Below are positions 16,327 to 24,712 of a stretch of DNA of 64,000 bases, piece by piece (within the stretch, counting starts at the first letter, position 1; every line of letters begins with the position of its first letter). The notes under the pieces are model-generated. The model did not search any database. It was not told the DNA's origin and saw nothing but the letters and a program-made list of their open reading frames with translations. The stretch spans positions 62,001 to 126,000 of the forward strand of contig NZ_JAGGLV010000005.1 in NCBI RefSeq assembly GCF_017874735.1, in the 5' to 3' direction. Source of the stretch: Paenibacillus silagei. GTDB taxonomy: Bacteria > Bacillota > Bacilli > Paenibacillales > Paenibacillaceae. A program made the translations under genes and the position numbers.

Positions 16327-17091
16327 TTACTCTTGTGCATCTGCGTCTTCTCCGGTGTCCCCAGCTTCAGAATGGAACGGAACATAGGAATCAGCCTCCA
16401 GCATTTTGATCAGTCCCGGCTCCTCCGTCTGAATCACCTGATTCAAATAGCCTACTTTATCCTTCAGCAGTGAAACGGCCGTTATGACCTCAAAGCGTGA
16501 ACGTGTGTAGAGCTTAATCCGGTCAGGAAAAGATAACGTCGGAGAAGGTACAATCTCCGATATATCACTGGTCAGCTCATTCGGAATGCCGGCCAGCGCC
16601 TGGCACAGCTTGGTCTTATAAGGATCGTCAGCCTTCCAGTTAGTCAATATCGGCTTCTCGACAGCAATTCCGGTATCCGTCACAGAGACGGCGGCCCCGC
16701 TTGACAGAATTGCCTCCAGTACGCCTGCCTGGTCCAGTTCATAAGCAACCGCCGGGTACTCCTTCACAGTGATCGTAACCACACCGGGGAACTTCTTGCT
16801 GACCTGCGCCTCCTGAACCGTATTCAGCTTCTCCAGTGCCTCCCCCACGGAATCTCCGGAGACTGCGAAGAACTGTCCTCCGATCTTCAGGCCGCTTGCA
16901 GCCAGCAGCTGCTCACGGGACGTATATTTATCCCCCTGCATTTCAATGGCTGTAATCTTGCTGATCGACGAACGGAAGAAGATTACAGCCAGCAGCGCAG
17001 TAAACAGCAGTGCCAGGATGATGATGATTTTACGGTTTTTTCTCTTGCTAGGCTTGTCCTCTTTCAAAAGAGGTATTCGCGTTTTTGGCAT
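16327..17091 (-). CDS. divIB: DivIB/FtsQ cell division protein
   Basis: About 254 residues. A basic cytoplasmic tail (LLKEDKPSKRKNRK) leads to one membrane span (IIIILALLFTALLAVIFF), then a POTRA domain (ISKITAIEMQGDKYTSREQLLAASGLKIG), the FtsQ/DivIB domain with VQEAQVSKKFPGVVTITVKEYPAVAY, and an acidic C-terminal tail. DivIB works with FtsL and DivIC in septal wall synthesis. ATG 17091 has GGAG 8 bases upstream; ATG 17097 and a GTG at 17130 are weaker. It follows murA across a short gap with a strong hairpin. Confidence 0.94.
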   Translation of the reverse strand: MPKTRIPLLKEDKPSKRKNRKIIIILALLFTALLAVIFFRSSISKITAIEMQGDKYTSREQLLAASGLKIGGQFFAVSGDSVGEALEKLNTVQEAQVSKKFPGVVTITVKEYPAVAYELDQAGVLEAILSSGAAVSVTDTGIAVEKPILTNWKADDPYKTKLCQALAGIPNELTSDISEIVPSPTLSFPDRIKLYTRSRFEVITAVSLLKDKVGYLNQVIQTEEPGLIKMLEADSYVPFHSEAGDTGEDADAQE

Positions 17092-17112
17092 TCTCATATC
17101 TCCGTAATAAGG

Positions 17113-17152
17113 CCCTGTCTCCTTCCTCACGGCTACGCCGAAGGAGACAGGG
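17113..17152 (-). other. 13-bp perfect hairpin between murA and divIB
   Basis: CCCTGTCTCCTTC (17113-17125) pairs perfectly with GAAGGAGACAGGG (17140-17152), and the loop has its own CGGC/GCCG pairs. No U-run follows on the minus strand, so it is not a standard terminator. The 3' arm on the mRNA includes GGAAGGAG, a ribosome-site-like string. Confidence 0.6.
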
Positions 17153-17156
17153 AGCT

Positions 17157-18440
17157 TTAATTGGCCAAATCCAGCGGGTCAGGCACCGGCACCTTGCGGC
17201 TAATGCGCGCCCCCAGCTTTTGAAACAATAATTCGATGCCGTCATATCCCCGGTCAATATGATGCGCCTGCTCTACAATAGTCGTTCCCTGAGCAGCCAG
17301 CCCGGCGATTACAAGGGCTGCTCCTGCCCGCAGGTCAGTAGCCTCAACCGTTGCCCCATACAACCTCTTAACGCCGCGTATGAATGCCCTGTTCAGATCA
17401 ATGGAGATATCGGCTCCCATCCGGGCCATCTCCTCCACATGCTTGAAGCGCCCTTCGAAGACCGTTTCCTTAATCACACTGAATCCTTCCGCCAGGGACA
17501 ATAGAACCATAACCTGAGACTGCAGGTCCGTAGGAAAGGACGGATACGGAGAGGTAACAATTCGCTCAACCGCACGGGGACGTCCCATACAGCTGATATT
17601 AATTATATCATTGCACACTGTAATTTGAACACCGGCGCGCCTCAGGATGTGGATCAGGGAGGTCAAATGTCCTGCATTGGTGTGTGTCAGCGTCACATTG
17701 CCCCGCGTGGCGGCGGCGGCGATCATCACGGTTCCGGCAACAATCCGGTCGGGGATCACCTCATAGCTGCAGGCATGGAGCTTGCGGACACCCTGAATGG
17801 TGATCGTATCCGTCCCTGCGCCGATAATCTGTGCCCCCATCGCATTGAGGAAGTTCTGCAGGTCCTGGATTTCCGGCTCTCTCGCTGCCCCGGAGACGGT
17901 GGTCGTGCCCTCGGCCATGGCGGCGGCCATCATGATATTCTCCGTGGCGCCCACGCTGGGATAATCCAGATGGATATCACAGCCCCTCAAGCTAGCAGCC
18001 CGGCAGCAGATCCGGCCGCCCGTCTCCTCAATCTCTGCCCCTAGCAGCTTCAGGCCCTGCAGGTGGAGGTCGATCTTGCGCTCCCCGATGGCACAGCCCC
18101 CCGGCTGATAGATCGTCACTTCCCCGAACTTGGCCAAAAGCGGGCCCATCAGGAATATGGAGGATCTCATCTGCCGCATCAGGTCCTCCGGAACATGAGA
18201 GGTCAGGAGAAAGGACGTATCGACGGTGACCGTCTCCTCTTCATGTACTGTCCTGCAGCCCAGCCGCTGCAGAATATGCAGCATCGTTTCGATGTCCAGC
18301 AGCTTCGGCACATTATGCAGTGAGTGAACTCCTTCGGCCAGCAGGCTGGCTGCCAGAATCGGCAGTGCCGCATTTTTTGCTCCATGGATACGTATGGTGC
18401 CTGACAGGGGGTTTCCGCCCTCAATCACCAATTTGTCCAA
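17157..18440 (-). CDS. murA: UDP-N-acetylglucosamine 1-carboxyvinyltransferase (MurA)
   Basis: 427 residues, normal for MurA. LVIEGGNPLSGTIRIHGAKNAALPILAA at the N-terminus includes the substrate Lys-Asn pair; the catalytic Cys lies in YQPGGCAIGERKIDLHLQGL near residue 108, so the enzyme should be fosfomycin-sensitive in principle. MurA adds enolpyruvate from PEP to UDP-GlcNAc, the first committed step to peptidoglycan. The start is TTG at 18440, 5 bases after GGAGGTG. It sits where B. subtilis has murB, between murG and divIB. Firmicutes often have two MurA genes; which paralogue this is cannot be told here. Confidence 0.96.
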   Translation of the reverse strand: MDKLVIEGGNPLSGTIRIHGAKNAALPILAASLLAEGVHSLHNVPKLLDIETMLHILQRLGCRTVHEEETVTVDTSFLLTSHVPEDLMRQMRSSIFLMGPLLAKFGEVTIYQPGGCAIGERKIDLHLQGLKLLGAEIEETGGRICCRAASLRGCDIHLDYPSVGATENIMMAAAMAEGTTTVSGAAREPEIQDLQNFLNAMGAQIIGAGTDTITIQGVRKLHACSYEVIPDRIVAGTVMIAAAATRGNVTLTHTNAGHLTSLIHILRRAGVQITVCNDIINISCMGRPRAVERIVTSPYPSFPTDLQSQVMVLLSLAEGFSVIKETVFEGRFKHVEEMARMGADISIDLNRAFIRGVKRLYGATVEATDLRAGAALVIAGLAAQGTTIVEQAHHIDRGYDGIELLFQKLGARISRKVPVPDPLDLAN

Positions 18441-18559
18441 TGTATCACCTCCGAGATTACCGCTCACCCACCGTAAGCACTTCCTGCACCACGGTCCTGC
18501 AGAATCGGCCGGAACGAACTCCGTTTCCGAATCTCAGACATCAAGAAGCGCTCTGGGTG

Positions 18560-18612
18560 ATTGTCACGATTATAGGATCATCCTATGTTCGGAGCTCCGT
18601 GTGTGTGACAAT
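18560..18612. promoter_or_regulatory. Nested palindromes with a TATAAT upstream of murA
   Basis: ATTGTCAC (18560-18567) and GTGACAAT (18605-18612) form an inverted repeat. Inside it are two more perfect palindromes: ATAGGATCATCCTAT (18572-18586) and CGGAGCTCCG (18590-18599). A minus-strand TATAAT (18574-18569) overlaps the set, without a clear -35. It may be an operator with promoter or a complex RNA structure; nothing here identifies a regulator. Confidence 0.45.
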
Positions 18613-18625
18613 GTCAGCCCGGATT

Positions 18626-19741
18626 CTAGCGTCCCCGTCCTGCAGCCAGCCTGCGGAGCTCGCTGACAACCAGGGAGGCGGAATCTCTTTTACCGAGGCG
18701 TCTAGAGGCCTCCGACATGCTGTGACGCAGCGTATCCGCTCCGATGATCTTCTGAACCGCTGTGAACAGTGCCTCGCCGCTTAAGTCCTTCTCCAGCAGT
18801 ACCACTGCCGCACCTTCACCTTCCAGCGCTCTGGCGTTGGCTTCCTGATGATTGTTCGTTACATTGGGAGACGGAATGAGGACAGAGGGTATGCCAAGCG
18901 CGGTAATCTCTGCGAGAAAAGAGGCGCCTGCCCGGTTCACGATCAGGGAAGTGCAGGCCAGCACCTCAGGCATATTGTGAATGTAAGGGAGGACATGCAG
19001 CCAGTTCGGAATACCGCCCAGCTGCTCGCGTACTGCTTTGCGGGTATCCTCGAAGTAAGACTCTCCGGTGACATACACATAGTGAACACCATTACCCTTA
19101 CCCACAAAGGGTGCCATTTCAATCATGGCACGGTTAATCGCCTTGGCTCCCCCGCTTCCTCCCACAACCAGTACCACCGTGCTTCCTTCGGGGATACAGA
19201 GTGAAGCGAAGCCGCGTTGCGGATTAGCCGTCATGACCGTAGTGGCCCGGGGATTGCCTGTATAGATTACATTCTTGGCCCCGGGAAAAGCCGGCTCTGT
19301 GCCTTCAAAGCTCACCGCGACCGTGCTGGCATACCGGCTGAGAAAACGGTTGGTCAGTCCCGGAATCGCGTTCTGTTCATGGATCAGCGTCGGGATGCCG
19401 AGCCGGGAGGCTGCATACACCACAGGTCCGCAGACATACCCCCCGGTGCCGACAACCACATCAGGCTTGAACTCGCGCAACATAGCTTTGGAGGCTTTGA
19501 CCCCCTTCAGGAACCGCATGACCGTCTTCACATTATCCATCGACAGCTTGCGGCGGAAGCCTGTAATATCAATGGACTGGAAAGGCAGATTCTCCTGGGG
19601 AACCAGCTTGCTCTCCAGACCTCGCTTGCCTCCTATATACAGGAAGACAGAATCCGCATCTTCGGATTCCAGTTGTCTGGCTACGGCTACAGCAGGATAG
19701 ATATGTCCTCCTGTGCCGCCGCCGCTAAGTACAATACGCAT
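18626..19741 (-). CDS. murG: MurG, lipid II-forming GlcNAc transferase
   Basis: 371 residues of GT-B fold. RIVLSGGGTGGHIYPAVAVARQL (N-terminal glycine loop), GTGGYVCGPVVYAA, LIHEQNAIPGLTNRFLSRYA and the C-terminal donor-site segment VNRAGASFLAEITALGIPSVLIPSP are all present. MurG transfers GlcNAc from UDP-GlcNAc to lipid I at the inner membrane face. ATG 19741 lies after GAGGTGAAAGAC; the in-frame GTG at 19750 is within that site. It sits directly below the SEDS gene with essentially no gap. Confidence 0.97.
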   Translation of the reverse strand: MRIVLSGGGTGGHIYPAVAVARQLESEDADSVFLYIGGKRGLESKLVPQENLPFQSIDITGFRRKLSMDNVKTVMRFLKGVKASKAMLREFKPDVVVGTGGYVCGPVVYAASRLGIPTLIHEQNAIPGLTNRFLSRYASTVAVSFEGTEPAFPGAKNVIYTGNPRATTVMTANPQRGFASLCIPEGSTVVLVVGGSGGAKAINRAMIEMAPFVGKGNGVHYVYVTGESYFEDTRKAVREQLGGIPNWLHVLPYIHNMPEVLACTSLIVNRAGASFLAEITALGIPSVLIPSPNVTNNHQEANARALEGEGAAVVLLEKDLSGEALFTAVQKIIGADTLRHSMSEASRRLGKRDSASLVVSELRRLAAGRGR

Positions 19742-19746
19742 GTCTT

Positions 19747-20844
19747 TCACCTCGCATAACGGGATAAATTAAGCAGAATGCCAAGTGCTGTGAGCATCAG
19801 GGTGAGCGATGAGCCGCCATAGCTGATGAGCGGAAGCGTGATGCCGGTTACCGGAATCAGGCCGATTACCACACCGATGTTGATGACCACCTGAACCGCC
19901 ACCATACAGACGATGCCTACGGCAAGATAGCTGCCGAAGCGGTCCGGCAGGCTCATGGCTACCTTCATTCCGCGCCAGATCAGCAGCAGGAACAGCAGCA
20001 GCACGGCCAGCCCTCCGATGAATCCCAGCTCCTCGGCCAATATGGAGAAAATAAAATCAGTCTGCGGCTCCGGGACATAGCTGTATTTTTGCCGGCTCAT
20101 CCCGAAGCCCAGTCCGCCCAGCCCGCCGGGACCCACCGCGTAGAGCGACTGAATGATCTGATAACCCGCGCCCAGCGGATCGGACCACGGGTCCAGGAAG
20201 GCGGTGATCCGCTGCAGCCGGTAAGGCGCAGCGGCAATGAGTCCGGCGAACCCGGCCAGCCCCAGCGCACCGAGGGAGAGCAGATGCTTCATCCGCGCCC
20301 CCGCTGTGAAGACCATCATCATAGCCGCGCCGAACATGACAGTACCTGTGCCGAGATCGGGCTGAAGCATAATCAATGCGAATGCGGAGCCGATCAGCGC
20401 AAGCGGCGGGAGCAGCCCGCGCATGAAGCTGGAGATGTCGTATTCCTCGGTTCCAAGCCACTTGGCCAGGAAGAGAATCATCCCCATTTTCATGAATTCC
20501 GAGGGCTGAATGCCGAAGGAGCTGATGCCGAGCCAGCTGCGCGCACCTCCGCGAACCACGCCGATGCCGGGAATCAGCACCAGCACCAGCAGGGCGAAGC
20601 ACACCAGCAGGAGCGGCCGGGCGAACCTTTTCAGCACCAGATAATCGGTGTTCGCCGTAATGAACATCGCGATGAGGCCCAGGCCTGCGAACAGCATCTG
20701 TCTTTTGACAAAATAAAACGAATCGCCATAATTGCGGAAGCCCAGAACGGACCCGGCACTGTATACCATTACCATACCGATAGCCAGTAAAGCCAGTATC
20801 GGAAGCAGCAGCCAGATATCGGGCGCATGACGGGATTTGTTCAT
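19747..20844 (-). CDS. spoVE: SEDS family protein SpoVE/FtsW
   Basis: 365 residues with about ten membrane spans. The signature runs from DIWLLLPILALLAIGMVMVYSAG at the start through GARSWLGISSFGIQPSEFMKMGMILFLA and LIMLQPDLGTGTVM to the end ISYGGSSLTLMLTALGILLNLSRYAR. SEDS proteins polymerise lipid II into glycan strands with a partner class B PBP. In B. subtilis the gene here is spoVE, for spore cortex and paired with SpoVD, which is also in this cluster; FtsW function is also possible. ATG 20844 follows AGAGGTG with 8 to 9 bases. Confidence 0.92.
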   Translation of the reverse strand: MNKSRHAPDIWLLLPILALLAIGMVMVYSAGSVLGFRNYGDSFYFVKRQMLFAGLGLIAMFITANTDYLVLKRFARPLLLVCFALLVLVLIPGIGVVRGGARSWLGISSFGIQPSEFMKMGMILFLAKWLGTEEYDISSFMRGLLPPLALIGSAFALIMLQPDLGTGTVMFGAAMMMVFTAGARMKHLLSLGALGLAGFAGLIAAAPYRLQRITAFLDPWSDPLGAGYQIIQSLYAVGPGGLGGLGFGMSRQKYSYVPEPQTDFIFSILAEELGFIGGLAVLLLFLLLIWRGMKVAMSLPDRFGSYLAVGIVCMVAVQVVINIGVVIGLIPVTGITLPLISYGGSSLTLMLTALGILLNLSRYAR

Positions 20845-20893
20845 CAGGAGCACACCTCTTGCATCCGTAGTAGGGGCTTATCCACCCCCCTAC

Positions 20894-22315
20894 TTAAAGG
20901 TTATGCACCGCCTCTTTAAAAATACGCCCGCGCTCCTCATAGGAGGTAAACATATCCCAGCTGGCACAGGCAGGGGACAGGAGAACTACATCCCCCGCTT
21001 CCGCCAGGGCGGAAGCCTCCCGCACAGCCTGTTCCAGCACGGCAGCGGCACTCTCCCCATTATCGACGGAGATGACCGTCTTTACTCCTGCCAGCCGGGC
21101 TACAGCCGCCAGCTTGTCCCGGGTCTGCCCAAGCGCCACCAGGGCTTTGACATTCTCTCCGAGGACAGGCAGCAGCTCCATATAATCCGAGCCGCGGTCC
21201 AGGCCCCCGGCAATCAGAATGACCGGCTTCCGGAAGGAGGCCAGCGCCATGGAGGTAGCTTTGGAATTGGTAGCCTTGGAATTGTTATAATAGGCGGCCC
21301 CTGCCTTGTCTGTTACATATTCCAGCCTGTGCTCCACCCCGCGGAAGGAAGCCAGCACCGGACCCAGCACCGCCGGGTCCGCTCCTGCGGCAATGGCAAT
21401 GCCGCAGGCAGCCAGCGCATTCCCCACATTGAAACGGCCGGGAAGTCCGATAGAATCGACATCGGCTATTTCGGTCTCGCTCTCCGTGTAATCGCGGTAG
21501 ATAATGACCCGCTTCAGCTCGTCTGCCGTATCCGCCACGTAGGACGGGCGGACGAAGATGCCCTGCACCAGCTCCTCGTTCATGGAGAAGGGCAGAATGC
21601 CCGCCTTCAGATAGGGTACCAGCTCGCGGCAGACCGGATCATCCCAGTTCAGCACAGCGGTATCCTCCGGTCCCTGATTGGCGAACAGCTTGGATTTGGA
21701 GGCTACATAATCCTCCATGCCTCCATGGTAGTCCAGGTGGGTCTCAGCGACATTCAGCAAGGCAGCAATCTTGGGCCGGAACGCTTCCGTGCCCTTCAGC
21801 TGGAAGCTGCTTAGCTCGACCACCATCCAGTTGTCCGCGTCAGCCTCCTGTGCGGCCTGTGAGAGCGGCGTTCCTATGTTCCCGGCCACAATGGGGCGCA
21901 TCCCTGCTGCCTCCAGCATATGACCCACCCAGGTCGTTGTAGTGGTCTTGCCGTTGGAGCCGGTGATGCCGATCATCGGGGCAGCGCAGAGGTGATAAGC
22001 TACCTCCACCTCAGTCACTACCTCAATTCCCAGCTCCAGCGCCTGCTGCACCGGAGCGACCGAATAAGGAATCCCCGGGTTCTTAACAACCAGCTCCACA
22101 CCCTCGTGGATCAGGTTCTCCGGATGCCCGCCGCATATAACAGAAATTCCCAAAGATTCCAGTTCGGAAGCTTCGGGACTCTGATCTCTTTCCTTTTTAT
22201 CATTGACCGTCACCACAGCGCCGTGTTCATGCAGCACCTTGGCCACCTGGACGCCGCTTTTGGCGAGCCCCAGGACGACCACCTCTTGACCACGGTACAG
22301 ATCCGGATGTTTCAT
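20894..22315 (-). CDS. murD: MurD, UDP-MurNAc-L-alanine:D-glutamate ligase
   Basis: 473 residues. Domain 1 has EVVVLGLAKSGVQVAKVLHEHGA, the central ATPase domain has GITGSNGKTTTTTWVGHML near residue 114, and the C-terminal domain has GGLDRGSDYMELLPVL and LLSPACASWDMFTSYEERG, the MurD end signature. It adds D-glutamate to UDP-MurNAc-L-Ala in the cytoplasm. It begins 4 bases after the mraY stop. Confidence 0.97.
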   Translation of the reverse strand: MKHPDLYRGQEVVVLGLAKSGVQVAKVLHEHGAVVTVNDKKERDQSPEASELESLGISVICGGHPENLIHEGVELVVKNPGIPYSVAPVQQALELGIEVVTEVEVAYHLCAAPMIGITGSNGKTTTTTWVGHMLEAAGMRPIVAGNIGTPLSQAAQEADADNWMVVELSSFQLKGTEAFRPKIAALLNVAETHLDYHGGMEDYVASKSKLFANQGPEDTAVLNWDDPVCRELVPYLKAGILPFSMNEELVQGIFVRPSYVADTADELKRVIIYRDYTESETEIADVDSIGLPGRFNVGNALAACGIAIAAGADPAVLGPVLASFRGVEHRLEYVTDKAGAAYYNNSKATNSKATSMALASFRKPVILIAGGLDRGSDYMELLPVLGENVKALVALGQTRDKLAAVARLAGVKTVISVDNGESAAAVLEQAVREASALAEAGDVVLLSPACASWDMFTSYEERGRIFKEAVHNL

Positions 22316-22318
22316 TCG

Positions 22319-23284
22319 TTACAACCCCTTGATGAGATATAGTCCAGCTGCCGCCAGCACGAGGCCCACCGCCCAGAAGGAGACGACTACACGCCACTCC
22401 GACCAGCCGCCCAGCTCAAAGTGATGATGGATCGGGCTCATTCTGAATACCCGTTTGCCGCGCGTCTTAAACGAAGCGACCTGAATAATTACGGACAGCA
22501 TTTCAACCACGAAGACTCCGCCAATCACCACAAAGAGCAGCTCGGTCTTGGTGACAATAGCAATCGCACCAATCGCCCCGCCGATCCCGAAGGAGCCGAA
22601 ATCGCCCATGAACACCTTGGCAGGATGGGCATTGAATACGAGAAAGCCAAGCACTGCGCCAATCATCGCAGCGGCACAGACACCAGCGGCAATCGAGGTT
22701 GCCTGCATCGCTACCACCGCGAAGGCAGCGAGCGCAATTGCGCTTACGCCTGACAGCAGACCATCCACACCGTCCGTGAAGTTAACGGCATTCGTGACCG
22801 CCATCATCATGAGCACAATGAACGGATAATAGAACCATGGGCCCCAGTCGAAGCTGAAGGAGGTTCCCGGAACGCTGATATTCGTACTATGCCCGGCCGA
22901 GATCAGCAGGACGCTGAGCACGACACCGACCAGCAGCTGGCCCAGCAGCTTCTGGCGCGCCGTAAGGCCTAGGGAGCGCTTGAACACAATTTTGATATAA
23001 TCATCCAGGAATCCAATGAGTCCATAACCCAGTGTAGCGGCCAGCAGTACATAGAAATCCGAATTAATGACCGAGAATTTCAGAAAAGACAGCGTGAACG
23101 CGACCATGATAATTACGCCGCCCATGGTAGGGGTTCCCGCCTTTTTCAAATGGGTCTGGGGCCCGTCGTCACGAACCTGCTGTCCCAGCTTAAGCCGGCG
23201 CAGCAGCGGTATGATCAGCGGAGCGGCAATGACCGCAAGGATAAAGGACACAGCAATAGTCAGCAGAAGTAATTGATAATCCAT
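22319..23284 (-). CDS. mraY: MraY, phospho-MurNAc-pentapeptide translocase
   Basis: 321 residues, about ten membrane spans. Family motifs seen are DDGPQTHLKKAGTPTMGGVII, GFLDDYIKI (Asp pair), TNAVNFTDGVDGLLSG and the late RMSPIHHHFELGGWSE with its His triad. MraY links phospho-MurNAc-pentapeptide to undecaprenyl phosphate, making lipid I. ATG 23284 lies after AAAGGAGGGGTG. It is between murF and murD in the standard order. Confidence 0.98.
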   Translation of the reverse strand: MDYQLLLLTIAVSFILAVIAAPLIIPLLRRLKLGQQVRDDGPQTHLKKAGTPTMGGVIIMVAFTLSFLKFSVINSDFYVLLAATLGYGLIGFLDDYIKIVFKRSLGLTARQKLLGQLLVGVVLSVLLISAGHSTNISVPGTSFSFDWGPWFYYPFIVLMMMAVTNAVNFTDGVDGLLSGVSAIALAAFAVVAMQATSIAAGVCAAAMIGAVLGFLVFNAHPAKVFMGDFGSFGIGGAIGAIAIVTKTELLFVVIGGVFVVEMLSVIIQVASFKTRGKRVFRMSPIHHHFELGGWSEWRVVVSFWAVGLVLAAAGLYLIKGL

Positions 23285-23299
23285 GGGTACACCCCTCCT

Positions 23300-24712
23300 T
23301 TAGTTAGCATTCGCTTCAGAATGTTCTTTCAAGCGGTGGAGCACTTCTTCCAGCCGCATCCCTCTGGATGCTTTGAACAACACAACATCATCATTGCCGC
23401 ACATCGCAGTCAAGGCATTGATCAAGGCTTCTTTATCTGTAAAAGCATAGATATGCCCGGCCTCGAACCGCTCCGAGGCCGCCGCCGCAAGCTGCGCCGA
23501 CAGCGGCCCGAAGGTGAATACATCATCCGTCAGCTCCGGGTCGAGATAGCTGCCGATCTGCCGGTGGAACTGAAGCTCCTCCGGCCCGAGTTCCAGCATG
23601 TCCCCCAGCACCGCGATTCTGCGGCCGCTGCATTTCATGGACTGCAGCACATCAATCGCCGCTCTCATGGACGTAGGGCTGGCATTATAGGCATCATTCA
23701 AGAGCACCAGCCCGCTTGCCGCCTGAATAACCTCAATCCGCATACCGGTCAGCTTGAGGCCGCTTAGTCCTTCTGCCATATTCTCATCGGTCACCTTATA
23801 ATGACGCGCCACTGCAAGCGCAGCGAGCGCATTAATTACATTATGCTGCCCCGGCAGCGGAAGGGTGAAGGCCCGCTCCCCATGCTGCAGCGAGGTGAAG
23901 GTCATTCCCCCGCTGTGGGTCATCAGGCCGGTCGGATAATCATCATTGTCATCCGACTGCCCGAAGCGGAAGGTTAGCAGCCCTTCAGGCGTGCGGAAGC
24001 CTGGCTCTGCCAGAACCTCGGCAAGCAGCGGCTCATCCCCGTTATAGATCAGCAGCCCGCCCGGCTGAAGTCCGTCCACAATCTCCAGCTTAGCTCTGGC
24101 AATCTCCTTGCGGGAGCCAAGCTGAAGCAGATGGGATTCGCCGACATTGGTAATTACCGCTACGTCAGGAGAAGCGAGCAGAGACAGCAGGGCGATCTCT
24201 CCCCGTGAGCTCATGCCCATCTCCAGCACAGCGATCTCAACATCGCTGTCCATGGAGAGAATCGTAAGCGGCAGGCCGATATGATTGTTGAAGTTCCCTT
24301 GGGTCTTGTGTACCTTGTACTGCACTTCCAGCAATGCCGTAATCATATCCTTGGTCGTCGTCTTGCCGTTGCTTCCCGTTACGGCAACCACCTGGGGGGC
24401 CACCCCGGCCAAATAGGCGGAGGACAGCTTCTGCAGTGCCGCTAAAGTGTCCTCTACCAGAATAACCCCGCCGCCTGCGGGTGCAGGCCCCTTATCCCTC
24501 TGCCAGAGGGTAGCGGCAGCTCCTGCCGCCAGCGAAGCGGCCGCATAGTGATGGCCGTCGAAGTTCTCTCCAACGAGCGGGACGAACAGGCAGTCCTGCG
24601 ATATTTTACGCGAGTCGGTTACGACTCCTTTAATCTCTATATCCTTAGCTTCGGACGAGGACAGCTCTCCTCCGCACATTTCCGCGACGTTATGCAATGT
24701 TCTAATAATCAA
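23300..24712 (-). CDS. murF: MurF, UDP-MurNAc-tripeptide:D-Ala-D-Ala ligase
   Basis: 470 residues. VVTDSRKISQDCLFVPLVGENFDGHHY in domain 1, the ATP loop VVAVTGSNGKTTTKDMI near residue 112, EMGMSSRGEIALLSLLASPDVAVITNVGESHL and LNDAYNASPTSM are typical MurF. It adds D-Ala-D-Ala, the last cytoplasmic precursor step. The start is TTG at 24712, which overlaps the murE stop (TTGA), so translation is coupled. In B. subtilis murF is outside the dcw cluster; here it is inside. Confidence 0.97.
   Translation of the reverse strand: MIIRTLHNVAEMCGGELSSSEAKDIEIKGVVTDSRKISQDCLFVPLVGENFDGHHYAAASLAAGAAATLWQRDKGPAPAGGGVILVEDTLAALQKLSSAYLAGVAPQVVAVTGSNGKTTTKDMITALLEVQYKVHKTQGNFNNHIGLPLTILSMDSDVEIAVLEMGMSSRGEIALLSLLASPDVAVITNVGESHLLQLGSRKEIARAKLEIVDGLQPGGLLIYNGDEPLLAEVLAEPGFRTPEGLLTFRFGQSDDNDDYPTGLMTHSGGMTFTSLQHGERAFTLPLPGQHNVINALAALAVARHYKVTDENMAEGLSGLKLTGMRIEVIQAASGLVLLNDAYNASPTSMRAAIDVLQSMKCSGRRIAVLGDMLELGPEELQFHRQIGSYLDPELTDDVFTFGPLSAQLAAAASERFEAGHIYAFTDKEALINALTAMCGNDDVVLFKASRGMRLEEVLHRLKEHSEANAN

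Noticed and set aside
16091..16387. A 98-codon plus-strand frame between ftsA and divIB
   Set aside because: It runs across a copy of repeat A and into the antisense of divIB; there is no good ribosome site or family match.
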